Notes: generated by a model from the letters alone, not told the origin. Shown: positions 8,527-16,578, numbered from the stretch's first letter. The stretch: 64,000 bases of DNA from Prescottella soli (GCF_040024445.1 NZ_CP157276.1:4588001-4652000), one strand, 5' to 3'. Made by a program: numbers and translations.

Positions 8527-9032
8527 CTGAATCGAACGGGCCCCTCGTCGGGCTGATCATGGGCAGCGACTCGGACTGGCCGACGATGGAGGCCGCCGCC
8601 GAGGCGCTCGCCGAGTTCGGTATCCGGTTCGAGGTGGGCGTCGTGTCGGCGCACCGCACCCCGCAGCGCATGCTCGACTACGCGCATGACGCGGCAGCTC
8701 GGGGACTCAAGGTGATCATCGCCGGTGCCGGTGGCGCCGCCCACCTGCCCGGCATGGTCGCGTCGGCGACGCCGCTGCCGGTGATCGGCGTGCCGGTTCC
8801 GTTGAAGTACCTCGACGGCATGGATTCGCTGCTCTCGATCGTGCAGATGCCGGCCGGTGTCCCGGTCGCGACGGTGTCGATCGGCGGCGCTCGCAACGCG
8901 GGTCTGCTCGCGGCCCGCATCCTCGGCGCGTCGGATCCGGCCCTGCTGCAGCGGATGGCCGACTTCCAGGCCGGTCTCGAGCAGATGGTGCTCGAGAAGG
9001 ACGAGGCGCTGCGCGCCAAGCTGCTCGGCTGA
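8523..9032 (+). CDS. purE: N5-CAIR mutase (PurE)
   Basis: Converts N5-CAIR to CAIR, the step after PurK. 169 residues, normal class I size, with GSDSDWPTM near the N-terminus, the catalytic SAHRTP segment and [14 protein letters not shown] at 8523 is chosen because it overlaps the purK stop as GTGA and gives the expected N-terminus; upstream in-frame starts lie inside purK. The operon appears to end here, as the next gene has its own promoter-like hexamer. Confidence 0.95.
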   Translation: MTESNGPLVGLIMGSDSDWPTMEAAAEALAEFGIRFEVGVVSAHRTPQRMLDYAHDAAARGLKVIIAGAGGAAHLPGMVASATPLPVIGVPVPLKYLDGMDSLLSIVQMPAGVPVATVSIGGARNAGLLAARILGASDPALLQRMADFQAGLEQMVLEKDEALRAKLLG

Positions 9033-9061
9033 GCACGCGTCGTCGGGATCGGATCGGACTC

Positions 9062-9067
9062 TAGGCT
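9062..9067 (+). promoter_or_regulatory. -10 hexamer TAGGCT before the NarL-type kinase
   Basis: TAGGCT ends 6 nt before the ATG at 9074 with no ribosome-binding site: leaderless promoter signature. Confidence 0.5.
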
Positions 9068-9073
9068 GACGGC

Positions 9074-10267
9074 ATGGCTCGTTTCCCGGCCCGATCTCGA
9101 CTGAGCGAGCGTTGGTATCGCTGGAGCGCCGCCCACGCGGTCGGGATCGACCGCGCCGAGGCGGCGCTCCTGACGTTGGTCTGTCTCCCGACCGCGATCA
9201 GCTTCGGCTGGCCTGCGCTCGTCGTCTCCATCGGCATGACGGTGCCGCTGGCGTGGCGGCGCTCGCACACCGTCGTGTCCGGGTTCGTGGTCGCGGGGTT
9301 CGCGGTTCTGCACCTGTTCGTCGTCGACGACATGCTGATGCCGAGCGTGGTCGCGGTGCCGGTCGCGCTGTACGCGTTCGCGGCCTACGCACCCCGGTGG
9401 AGCAGTTACACCGCCCTCGTCATCGCCATCCTCGGAGCGACCGCGGCCGGGTTCAGGTACTTCGCGAACAAGGAGGTCGGGCTGGAGTCCGCGGTGGTCT
9501 CCGCGGTCTTCCTCACGGTGTTCGTGCTCGCGGTGTGGGCGTTCGGCGACCTGCGCCGGGTGCGCATCCAGGAACTCGAGGGGCTCGCCGAGCGGGCCCG
9601 GCTGCTCGAACTCGAGCGCGCCCAGGAGGCGGAGTTGGCGGCCGTCAACGAGCGCACCCGCATCGCCCGCGAGATGCACGACATCGTCGCGCACTCGCTC
9701 ACCGTCGTCATCGCGCAGGCCGACGGCGGCCGGTACGGTGCGGCGCAGGACCCACAGGCCGCGATCACCGCGCTCGAGACCATCGCGTCGACGGGGCGGC
9801 AGGCCCTGACGGACATGCGGGCGCTGCTGTCGGTGCTGCGCGAGGACCGGCCGCGGGAGTTCGCCGCGATGCCCGGCGCCGACGACATCGAGAGCCTGGT
9901 CGCGGAGTTGCGGCGAGGCGGCCTGGACGTCGGCATGACGGTGACGGGTGAGCGGCGGGAGCTATCCACCGGCGCGGGACTGACGGCGTACCGCATCGTG
10001 CAGGAGTCGCTGACCAACGTTCTCAAGCACGCCGGGCCCGGAGCGCAGGCGCGGGTCGCGGTGAACTGGGGGCCGGACGACGTCGAACTGGTCGTCGCCG
10101 ACGACGGCCGCGGTGGTGCGGCGGCGCTGATCGAGCCGTCGCCGGGCGGTCAGGGTGTGATCGGCATGACCGAGCGGGCCAAGCTGCACGGCGGAAAGCT
10201 CACGGCCGGACCGGTGCCGGGCGGCGGATACCGGGTGCGGGGCAGGCTCCCGTACGTCGCGCCCTAG
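9074..10267 (+). CDS. NarL-type (HisKA_3) sensor histidine kinase
   Basis: Sensor kinase of 397 residues. The N-terminal half has five or six hydrophobic helices (about 30-160) with little extracytoplasmic sequence, so it probably senses within the membrane. A short coiled coil (ELEGLAERARLLELERAQEAEL) leads to the HisKA_3 box with H202 in REMHDIVAHSLT. The ATPase domain includes QESLTNVLKHAG and DDGRGG. Its partner regulator starts 10 nt downstream. An ABC exporter operon lies 1.9 kb further on, so control of that exporter is plausible; the DUF559 cassette sits between them. Confidence 0.9.
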   Translation: MARFPARSRLSERWYRWSAAHAVGIDRAEAALLTLVCLPTAISFGWPALVVSIGMTVPLAWRRSHTVVSGFVVAGFAVLHLFVVDDMLMPSVVAVPVALYAFAAYAPRWSSYTALVIAILGATAAGFRYFANKEVGLESAVVSAVFLTVFVLAVWAFGDLRRVRIQELEGLAERARLLELERAQEAELAAVNERTRIAREMHDIVAHSLTVVIAQADGGRYGAAQDPQAAITALETIASTGRQALTDMRALLSVLREDRPREFAAMPGADDIESLVAELRRGGLDVGMTVTGERRELSTGAGLTAYRIVQESLTNVLKHAGPGAQARVAVNWGPDDVELVVADDGRGGAAALIEPSPGGQGVIGMTERAKLHGGKLTAGPVPGGGYRVRGRLPYVAP

Positions 10268-10270
10268 GCT
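10265..10270 (+). promoter_or_regulatory. -10 hexamer TAGGCT overlapping the kinase stop codon
   Basis: The first three bases are the TAG stop of the kinase gene; the hexamer lies 7 nt before the ATG of the regulator. It suggests the regulator can also be made from its own leaderless mRNA. Confidence 0.4.
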
Positions 10271-10277
10271 GGACGCC

Positions 10278-10946
10278 ATGATTCGCGTGGCCCTTGTCGA
10301 CGACCAGCAACTGGTGCGGGCCGGGTTCCGCATGGTGATCGACTCGCAGCCCGACCTCACCGTGGTGCTCGAGGCGTCGGACGGCGCCCGCGGCGTCGAG
10401 GAGTTGTCGCGCACGCCCGCCGACGTCGTGCTGATGGACGTCCAGATGCCGAACATGGACGGCATCGAGGCCACCCGCCGGCTCACTGCCCGAGACGATT
10501 CGCCGAAGGTGGTGGTCCTCACCACGTTCGAGAACGACGAGTACGTGATGTCGGCGATCAGCGCCGGCGCGAGCGGCTTCCTCCTCAAAGATGTCCCACC
10601 CGAGCAACTGCTCGACGCGATCCGCACCGTGCACCGCGGCGACGCGGTCATCGAAGCCCGCTCTACCCGCAAGCTGCTGCAGCACGTCGGGCCGATGCTG
10701 GGCAATGCGGTGCAGCCGTCACTTCCGGAGGACCTGACGCCCCGCGAGGTGGAGGTGCTCGAGGCGATGGCCCACGGGCTGTCGAACGCCGAGATCGCCG
10801 AGAAGTTCGTGGTCTCCGAGGCGACGGTGAAAACCCATGTGGGACGGGTTCTCTCGAAGACCGGCTCGCGCGATCGCGTGCAGGCCGTGCTGTACGCGTT
10901 CCAGATCGGGCTGGTACGGCCGCAGGACCTCCTCGGCTCCGACTGA
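10278..10946 (+). CDS. NarL/LuxR-family response regulator
   Basis: Regulator of 222 residues paired with the kinase at 9074. The receiver domain has D8-D9 and phospho-acceptor D54 in VVLMDVQMPNMDG, with the conserved lysine in FLLKDVPPEQLL. The C-terminal LuxR helix-turn-helix starts at LTPREVEVLEAMAHGLSNAE. The first repeat of the DUF559 cassette begins 5 bp after its stop. Targets unknown; the downstream ABC exporter is the best local candidate. Confidence 0.92.
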   Translation: MIRVALVDDQQLVRAGFRMVIDSQPDLTVVLEASDGARGVEELSRTPADVVLMDVQMPNMDGIEATRRLTARDDSPKVVVLTTFENDEYVMSAISAGASGFLLKDVPPEQLLDAIRTVHRGDAVIEARSTRKLLQHVGPMLGNAVQPSLPEDLTPREVEVLEAMAHGLSNAEIAEKFVVSEATVKTHVGRVLSKTGSRDRVQAVLYAFQIGLVRPQDLLGSD

Positions 10947-10950
10947 CTCA

Positions 10951-11019
10951 GCCTCGCCGCCCATTCCTTCCCGCTGCGAGCGGATTCCCGCGCGGTCGGA
11001 CGAGGAATGGGCGCTCAGG
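10951..11019 (+). repeat. 69-bp palindromic element, left copy flanking the DUF559 gene
   Basis: The outer parts can fold (CCCATTCCTT near one end, AGGAATGGG near the other) and the centre is GCGGATTCCCGC. Its reverse complement aligns without gaps to 11966-12034 with 57 of 69 positions identical by my count. The two copies are therefore inverted repeats around one gene. This copy starts 5 bp after the response regulator stop. Confidence 0.8.
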
Positions 11020-11112
11020 CCGACTGTCCACAGCATCATTCTCATCCCCAGATCTGCTGCGAGGCCGCGATCACGGGCACTCGATGTCGTCGGCCGCCCC
11101 GAGTCTGCGATT

Positions 11113-11970
11113 GTGAACCCCTTCGGAATCCACACCTTCGACGAACTGATCACCGCCGGAATCCCGCGCAGCACCATCGGCAGCCGCTGCCGCAGCGGTC
11201 GATACCACCGGGTGCTGCCGAGGATCTATGCGGTGACAGAACCGACGACACTTGCCCTCTGCCACGCGGTGACCCGCTGGCAGCCGGCCGCCGTGCTGAG
11301 CCACCGGACGGCCGCGTGGCTGTATGGATGGACCGGCGAGCCGGACGTGGTCGAGGCTACGGTTCCGACCCGTGTTCGTGCGCGAACACCGAAGTGGCTT
11401 CTACTGCACCGTCGCAACCTCGACGACGCCCAGGTAGGGGAATCCTGGTCGCTGCCGACGGTGTCGGCCGCCCAGACCGTGGTGGACTGCGCCGCGGTCA
11501 TGTCTTCCCACGAGTTCGAACCCCTCGTCGACGATCGACTAACCAGCTCCGTCACCCGCGACGAACTGCGCGCACTGTGCGACAAGCACCCCGGCCGATG
11601 GGGTAACACCACGGCTGTCGCGCAACTCCGCACCGCCGCGGTGCGGTTCGCGTCGGAACCGGAACGTCTGCTCGCGCGGGCGCTGAACCGGCGACGTTGT
11701 CCGATGGCGGCAAACGAACCCGTCGGCCCGTACGTGTGCGACTTCGTCGATGCCCGGGCCAAGGTCGTTGTCGAGGTGGACGGCCGCGAATTCCACAGCG
11801 CACCTGACGTGTTCCGCAGCGACAGGCATCGCCAGAACTGGCTGGTCCAGCAGGGCTGGCTGGTGCTGCGCTATGCGGCCTCCGACGTCCTCACCGATCC
11901 GGATGCGGTGGCAGAGGAGATTTCCGCGATCGTGCGACGTCGGCGGCACAACCGACGCCGATCGACCTGA
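11113..11970 (+). CDS. AbiEi-like N-terminus plus DUF559 (Vsr-like nuclease) protein in a repeat-flanked cassette
   Basis: A 285-residue protein. Residues 5-45 (ELITAGIPRSTIGSRCRSGR then YHRVLPRIYAV) resemble the helix-turn-helix of AbiEi-type antitoxins. The middle resembles the AbiEi core. Residues 180-272 resemble DUF559, a Vsr-type PD-(D/E)xK fold: CDFVDARAKVVVEVDG carries D210, E221 and D223, followed by SDRHRQNWLVQQGW and LRYAASDVL. No toxin (AbiEii-like) partner is adjacent. The GTG at 11113 is the best start, leaving 93 bp after the left repeat; longer readings run back into the regulator gene. The stop codon lies inside the right 69-bp repeat. Function unknown: orphan antitoxin-like regulator, nuclease, or mobile cassette protein. 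Confidence 0.75.
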   Translation: MNPFGIHTFDELITAGIPRSTIGSRCRSGRYHRVLPRIYAVTEPTTLALCHAVTRWQPAAVLSHRTAAWLYGWTGEPDVVEATVPTRVRARTPKWLLLHRRNLDDAQVGESWSLPTVSAAQTVVDCAAVMSSHEFEPLVDDRLTSSVTRDELRALCDKHPGRWGNTTAVAQLRTAAVRFASEPERLLARALNRRRCPMAANEPVGPYVCDFVDARAKVVVEVDGREFHSAPDVFRSDRHRQNWLVQQGWLVLRYAASDVLTDPDAVAEEISAIVRRRRHNRRRST

Positions 11971-12034
11971 GCGCCCATTCCTTGTCCACACGAGCGGGAA
12001 TCCGCGCCGATCGCGAAGGAATGGGCGCTGAGGC
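11966..12034 (-). repeat. 69-bp palindromic element, right copy flanking the DUF559 gene
   Basis: Inverted copy of 10951-11019. Its own ends pair over 18 bases with one mismatch (CCTGAGCGCCCATTCCTT against AAGGAATGGGCGCTGAGG). It provides the TGA stop of the DUF559 gene at 11968-11970. The centre GCGGGAATCCGC is the exact reverse complement of the left copy's centre. Confidence 0.8.
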
Positions 12035-12117
12035 TGATGCGGGGTCCTACCCGGGTATGACGCCGCCGGCCGCGGAGATCGCCCCGCGCTCCGATGTGGA
12101 AGACCCCTGACCGGCCA

Positions 12118-12123
12118 TAACGT
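12118..12123 (+). promoter_or_regulatory. -10 hexamer TAACGT before the ABC exporter
   Basis: TAACGT ends 7 nt before the ATG at 12131, the leaderless arrangement seen elsewhere in the window. Confidence 0.4.
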
Positions 12124-12130
12124 CGAGAGC

Positions 12131-12886
12131 ATGAGAAATGGTGACCAGAAGGTGCAGGCGCGGGCCCTGACCAAGACGTACGGCGACGGCGAGACCGCGG
12201 TCCACGCGCTGCGGGGCGTGGACGTGGACTTCGAGGCCGGCGCCTTCACCGCGATCATGGGTCCGTCCGGCTCGGGCAAGTCGACGCTCATGCACTGCCT
12301 GGCCGGGCTCGACGTCGCGACGTCGGGCACGGTGCACGTGGGCGGCACCGAGATCACCTCGCTGGGCGACCGTGAGCTGACCGAGCTGCGCCGGGAGCGG
12401 ATCGGGTTCGTGTTCCAGGCGTTCAACCTGCTGCCGGTGCTGTCGGCCGAGGAGAACATGCTGCTGCCGATGCGGCTGGCGGGCAGGGCACCCGAACGCG
12501 GTTGGCGGGACGAGGTGGTGCGCCGCCTGGGGCTGACCGACCGCCTGGGACATCGCCCCCACGAGCTGTCCGGCGGACAGCAGCAGCGTGTCGCTGTCGC
12601 GCGGGCGCTGCTGCCGCAGCCCGACGTCGTCTTCGCCGACGAGCCCACCGGAAACCTCGATTCCCGCACCGGCGCCGAGGTTCTCGACCTGCTACGCACG
12701 AGCGTCCGGGAGACCGGGCAGACGGTCGTCATGGTGACGCACGATCCGGTCGCGGCGTCGTACGCCGACCGGGTGGTACTGATCGCCGACGGCAGCATCG
12801 CCGGGGAGATCGACCGCCCCACCACCGATTCGGTGATCGAGACGATGCGTTCGCTCGGCGCCGACGACCTGAACCGGACCCGCTGA
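12131..12886 (+). CDS. ABC transporter ATP-binding protein (MacB/LolD-like)
   Basis: ATPase of 251 residues that drives the FtsX-type permease encoded next. Walker A GPSGSGKST near residue 45, signature LSGGQQQRVAVARALL, Walker B VVFADEPTGNLDS and the H-loop VTHDP are all present. The combination ATPase plus double-FtsX permease belongs to the group exporting lipids, peptides or antimicrobial compounds, or remodelling the envelope. The stop overlaps the permease start (TGATG). Likely target of the nearby NarL-type two-component system; substrate unknown. Confidence 0.93.
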   Translation: MRNGDQKVQARALTKTYGDGETAVHALRGVDVDFEAGAFTAIMGPSGSGKSTLMHCLAGLDVATSGTVHVGGTEITSLGDRELTELRRERIGFVFQAFNLLPVLSAEENMLLPMRLAGRAPERGWRDEVVRRLGLTDRLGHRPHELSGGQQQRVAVARALLPQPDVVFADEPTGNLDSRTGAEVLDLLRTSVRETGQTVVMVTHDPVAASYADRVVLIADGSIAGEIDRPTTDSVIETMRSLGADDLNRTR

Positions 12887-15321
12887 TGCGCGGGCTGGCC
12901 TGGGCACAGATGCGCGCCCACGCGGGGCGGTATCTCGCGTCGGTGCTCGCCGGCGTGATCTCGGTCGCGTTCGTCGTGGCGACGCTGACGTTGAACTCGA
13001 CGCTGGACGCGGGTGTGACGAATTCGCTTGCCGGACAGTACGCGACGACGGACGTGGTCGTCACCGGCACCGTCGACCCGGCGACGGTCGCGGCGATCCC
13101 GGGCGTGCGGGCGGTCGCCGAGGACAGCTCGGCCGGTGTGAAGGTGCGGCGCGACGGGGAGGGCTCGTCGTACGGGTCGGCGCTGTCGCTGTCGCAGGAT
13201 CCCGGGCTGCGTTGGCAGAAGTTGCAGGACGGCCGGTTCCCGGAGACGCTGGGCGAGGTCGCGGTCGGGTCGGGGTCGGGTATCCCGGTCGGGACCGACC
13301 TGACGGTGACGGTGCTGGGGCGTGACACGCCGACGACGGAGACCGCGAAGGTGGTCGGCACCGTCGATCTCTCGGGCACGGCGCAGAGCATGAACGGCAC
13401 GACCGTCTTCGTGACGCCGGCGCAGCTGGGGCAGTGGGAGTCGGGCGCGACGGTGCGGGAGATCCGCGTCGCCGGTGACGGCACCCTGTCGCAGGAGCAG
13501 CTGGCCCAGCGGGTGGGCTCGATGTTGCCCGCCGATGTCACGGTGGAAACCGGTGTCCGGCAGGCGGAGCTGGAGTCGCAGCGCTTCCTCGGCGGCTCCG
13601 ACGTCCTGGCGAGCGTGCTGCTCGCGTTCGGCGCGATCGCGGTCGTCGTCGCGGGGCTCGTCATCGCCAACACGTTCGCGGTCCTGCTCGCCGCGCGTAC
13701 CCAGGAACTGGCGCTGCTGCGCTGCGTGGGCGCGACGGCCGCGCAGGTCCGGCGCAGTGTGCGGGTCGAGGCGGCCGGTGTCGGCGCGGTGGCGTCGGTG
13801 CTCGGTGTCGGCCTGGGTGTCGCCGCCGCCTGGCTGGTGGCGCAGATCGCGACGGCGGCCGACGTGCCGATCCCGTTGCAGGACCTGAGCGTGACGCCGG
13901 TGACGGTGCTGGTCGGCCTCGTGGTGGGTATCGCGATGACGATGGTGGCGGCGTCGGCTCCCGGCCGGGCGGCCACGCGGGTGGCACCGCTGGCCGCGCT
14001 GCAGCCGCTGGAATCCGCGCCGGAAGCGCTGGTGGTGTCGCGGACCCGGCGGATCGGCGGCGGCCTCGCGCTCGCCGTGGGCGCCGGCATCCTCGGGATC
14101 GGTGTCGCGTCCGCTCAGGTGATGATCGCCTGCCTCGGCGGGCTGCTCACGTTCGTGGCGATCGTGATCCTCGGACAGCGGATCATCCCGGCGGTGGTCT
14201 CCCGGGTGGGTGCTCTGGTGGCACGTCTGGGCGGCCCGGTGGGCGAGTTGGCGGCGGGCAATGCCGGGCGCAACCCGCGCCGCACCGCGGCGACCGCGAC
14301 GGCGCTGCTGATCGGTGTCACGCTCACCAGCACCCTCGTCGTCGGGATCGCGGTGACCAAGGCCAGCGCGCCCGGCGCCGTCGACGACCAGTTCCCGGTG
14401 GACGTGAGCATCAGCACCGCGGGGTCCGCGGGACTGCCGGCCGATCTGGCCGATCGCGTGCGGGGCCTGGACGGCGTCGCGGCGGTCGCGCCCCTGGGCG
14501 CCGCCGACCTCGCCCTGCCGGACGGGCGCACCCTCACGGTCACCGGCGTGGACGTCGCCGCTGTCCGTGCGACGCTGCGCACCGACATCGACCTGCCGGG
14601 TCCGCGGCAACTGCTGGTCGGGCCGGACGAGCGCCAGGCGTTCGGCCTCGCGGACGGCGACACGGTGTCGCTCACCGGCAACTCCGGCCGCGCCGAACTG
14701 ACGGTCGGCAGCGCCGAGTTCGGCACCCCCGTGCTGGCCGACGCGCAGATCCTCGCGGCGCTGTCGTCGCAGGTGACGCAGGACCAGGTGTGGATCCGGC
14801 TCGACGACGGAGCCGACAGTCGCGCGGTGCAGGACGAGATCACTTCGCTCGCAGAGCAGTCGGCCCCGGGCAGCGACGTCGGCGGGTCGCTCGTGATGCG
14901 CGCGACGCTGGACTCGATCCTCGACACGCTGCTGCTGATCGTCGCCGGCCTGCTGTCGGTGGCGGTGGTGATCGCGCTGATCGGTGTCGGCAACACGATG
15001 GCGCTGTCGGTGCTCGAACGCCGCCGCGAGTCCGGGCTGCTGCGGGCGCTGGGCCTGACCCGGTCGGGGCTGCGGTCGCTGCTGCTGTGGGAGGCGCTGC
15101 TGATCGCGGGCGTGGCGTCGGCGCTCGGTGTGGCCCTGGGCCTGGTGTTCGGCATCACCGGATCGGCGTCGGTGTTCGGATTCGACGACGTCGTGCTGAA
15201 CGCGCTGCCGTGGGCGACGCTCGCCGCGATCGTGGTGGGCGGCGGCGCGGCCGGCATGATCGCGGCGCTGCTCCCGGCGCGGCGGGCGGCCGGGACGGCT
15301 CCGGTGGCCGCGCTGGCGTGA
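12886..15321 (+). CDS. ABC transporter permease with two FtsX domains
   Basis: Membrane permease of 811 residues. One N-terminal helix (about 13-38) precedes a large extracytoplasmic MacB-like domain (about 40-240), then a first three-helix FtsX unit (240-380), further helices near 390-430, a second extracytoplasmic domain and a final FtsX unit (about 680-800). Start ATG overlaps the ATPase stop, so expression is coupled. Longer in-frame readings run back through the ATPase gene and are rejected. A strong hairpin follows the stop. Confidence 0.92.
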   Translation: MRGLAWAQMRAHAGRYLASVLAGVISVAFVVATLTLNSTLDAGVTNSLAGQYATTDVVVTGTVDPATVAAIPGVRAVAEDSSAGVKVRRDGEGSSYGSALSLSQDPGLRWQKLQDGRFPETLGEVAVGSGSGIPVGTDLTVTVLGRDTPTTETAKVVGTVDLSGTAQSMNGTTVFVTPAQLGQWESGATVREIRVAGDGTLSQEQLAQRVGSMLPADVTVETGVRQAELESQRFLGGSDVLASVLLAFGAIAVVVAGLVIANTFAVLLAARTQELALLRCVGATAAQVRRSVRVEAAGVGAVASVLGVGLGVAAAWLVAQIATAADVPIPLQDLSVTPVTVLVGLVVGIAMTMVAASAPGRAATRVAPLAALQPLESAPEALVVSRTRRIGGGLALAVGAGILGIGVASAQVMIACLGGLLTFVAIVILGQRIIPAVVSRVGALVARLGGPVGELAAGNAGRNPRRTAATATALLIGVTLTSTLVVGIAVTKASAPGAVDDQFPVDVSISTAGSAGLPADLADRVRGLDGVAAVAPLGAADLALPDGRTLTVTGVDVAAVRATLRTDIDLPGPRQLLVGPDERQAFGLADGDTVSLTGNSGRAELTVGSAEFGTPVLADAQILAALSSQVTQDQVWIRLDDGADSRAVQDEITSLAEQSAPGSDVGGSLVMRATLDSILDTLLLIVAGLLSVAVVIALIGVGNTMALSVLERRRESGLLRALGLTRSGLRSLLLWEALLIAGVASALGVALGLVFGITGSASVFGFDDVVLNALPWATLAAIVVGGGAAGMIAALLPARRAAGTAPVAALA

Positions 15322-15335
15322 GGTCGTGAGGACGA

Positions 15336-15383
15336 CACGAGAGGCCCGGGTTCGGCAGGCGATGCCGACCCGGGCCTCTCGTG
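15336..15383. terminator. Bidirectional hairpin terminator
   Basis: Arms of 20-21 bases (left 15336-15356, right 15364-15383) pair fully except one bulged T, with loop AGGCGAT. It lies between the convergent permease and TIGR03089 genes. There is no long T tract, as is common in actinobacteria. Confidence 0.85.
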
Positions 15384-15391
15384 GACGGTGG

Positions 15392-16102
15392 CTATGCCCC
15401 GAGTCGAGCGGTGACCTTCTCGGAGTCGACTCGGCGGGCGAGGGCGGCGTCGTCGGAGTTGGAGACCTGCACCAGCGAGGCGCCGACCGCGAGCACCGAG
15501 ACGAGTCCCGCGATCAACTGGTCGGCAGTCGTCCACGTGCGCGTCGAGAGCACCCGGTCCGCGCCGGTCACGTTCTGCTCGGCGGCGACGGCGCGGGCCG
15601 ACGCGAGGACGTCGTCGATCGCGCGCCCGTCGAGCGCGGCGGAACCGGCGCCCACGGCGCGGAACTGGTCGCCGTGCACGCGCACCGCCGTCGCGTAGTC
15701 GGTGACCCCGATGGGCAGGTCGGGAACCGGGCGGCCGAACGCGTCGAGTGAGAGCACCGCGACCTCGGGGGCGTCGGCGACGTCGTCGAGGCGGTCGACG
15801 GTGACGAGTGCGGCGTCCGCGTCGGGGTCGGCGTCGAGCGTCACCTCGAGCCCCGCCCACCATGCACCGAGGAGGACGGCGGCGGTCTGCCAGTGCGCGG
15901 GCAACAGCACCGACACCCGGGCGTCGGGCATCAGCGCGAACTCGTCGCACAGGAAGTTCGCGGTCTTCGCGGCCCAGTTTGCCAGGGTCACCGCCGACAG
16001 CTCGATGCGCTCACCGGTGGCGTCGTCGTAGTACGTGATTCGCGGGCCGGCCGGGTCGGTGGCGAGGATCGGATCGAGCAGCGCGGTGGTCAGGTTGGGC
16101 AC
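15392..16102 (-). CDS. TIGR03089 family protein (AMP-ligase-like N-terminal region)
   Basis: Protein of 236 residues that resembles the N-terminal part of AMP-dependent synthetases (early VTLANWAAKTANFL helix, then DARVSVLLPAHWQTAAVLLGAWWAG) but has no recognisable P-loop-like A3 motif or C-terminal domain. This matches the actinobacterial family TIGR03089, function unknown. The GTG at 16102 is preferred, preceded by GGAAG; the longer ATG at 16168 lacks a ribosome-binding site. In mycobacteria this gene is recalled next to the LCP gene; here two extra genes separate them. Confidence 0.85.
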   Translation of the reverse strand: MPNLTTALLDPILATDPAGPRITYYDDATGERIELSAVTLANWAAKTANFLCDEFALMPDARVSVLLPAHWQTAAVLLGAWWAGLEVTLDADPDADAALVTVDRLDDVADAPEVAVLSLDAFGRPVPDLPIGVTDYATAVRVHGDQFRAVGAGSAALDGRAIDDVLASARAVAAEQNVTGADRVLSTRTWTTADQLIAGLVSVLAVGASLVQVSNSDDAALARRVDSEKVTARLGA

Positions 16103-16210
16103 GGGGTCTTCCGTTCTTTCACGAGATGCGAACGTCGAGTCGCAGTGCAGATCGACAGCACTGGCCAATCTACTTCGACGGCGTCGATTCGTGTCGGCTG
16201 GTTCCCCGTG

Positions 16211-16246
16211 CGCAGGCGGGACACGGCCATCGGTGTCCCGCCTGCG
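16211..16246 (-). terminator. Perfect 14-bp hairpin after the small peptide gene
   Basis: Arms CGCAGGCGGGACAC (16211-16224) and its complement (16233-16246) around GGCCATCG, 47 bp after the stop of the 50-residue peptide gene on the minus strand and before the TIGR03089 start. Confidence 0.8.
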
Positions 16247-16292
16247 TGGACCGTGGCCTCACGAGGCCGCGGCTACCGGAGTCGGTCGGATG

Positions 16293-16445
16293 TCAGGATC
16301 CGAAGTTGAACCCACCGTTGGCGCCACCGTTGGCGCCACCGTTCGCCCCTGCGCTGGAGCCGATCGAACCGCCGTCCGAGCCGAGTCCGAAGTCGGCGCC
16401 GAACATCGCGGACAGCAGTGCCGAGAAGAGAGCGGAGAAGGACAT
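16293..16445 (-). CDS. 50-residue Gly/Asn-rich small protein
   Basis: An unannotated-looking short gene with strong support: ATG at 16445 preceded by AGGAG at good spacing, a stop at 16293, and a perfect terminator hairpin downstream. The N-terminal 20 residues (MSFSALFSALLSAMFGADFG) form a hydrophobic/amphipathic stretch without Lys or Arg. Residues 32-46 carry three near-identical GAN-G units and the protein ends NFGS. It has no basic residue and two Asp, so it is acidic. It resembles in size and style small envelope or pore peptides of mycolate bacteria, but no homology is claimed. It is unlikely to be a classical Sec signal peptide because a positive N-terminus is missing. Confidence 0.7.
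   Translation of the reverse strand: MSFSALFSALLSAMFGADFGLGSDGGSIGSSAGANGGANGGANGGFNFGS
16313..16348. repeat. Three 12-bp tandem repeats coding GGAN units
   Basis: Two identical copies of CACCGTTGGCGC followed by a third with two changes (CACCGTTCGCCC). They encode the repeated Gly-Gly-Ala-Asn part of the small protein and may vary in number between strains. Confidence 0.7.
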
Positions 16446-16475
16446 GATGTGCTCCTGTGTGTCACTCGATCCAGG

Positions 16476-16495
16476 TCGACACCGGTTGGTGTCGA
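16476..16495. promoter_or_regulatory. 8-bp inverted repeat upstream of the small peptide gene
   Basis: TCGACACC, GGTT, GGTGTCGA. It lies 31-50 nt before the peptide ATG in minus-strand sense, where an operator or a 5'-leader hairpin would be expected. Regulator unknown. Confidence 0.45.
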
Positions 16496-16578
16496 GAGTG
16501 ATTGGATCGTGCGCTGTGCGGTCGAGGGGAGGGATCGGCCGCAGATTAGGGGGCGATTAGGGGACGGTTGGGGGGTCC

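Noticed and set aside
16293-16445. The Gly/Asn repeats as a PE-PGRS-type or CRISPR feature
   Set aside because: The repeat is only three 12-bp units inside a short coding frame; no PE domain, spacers or cas genes.
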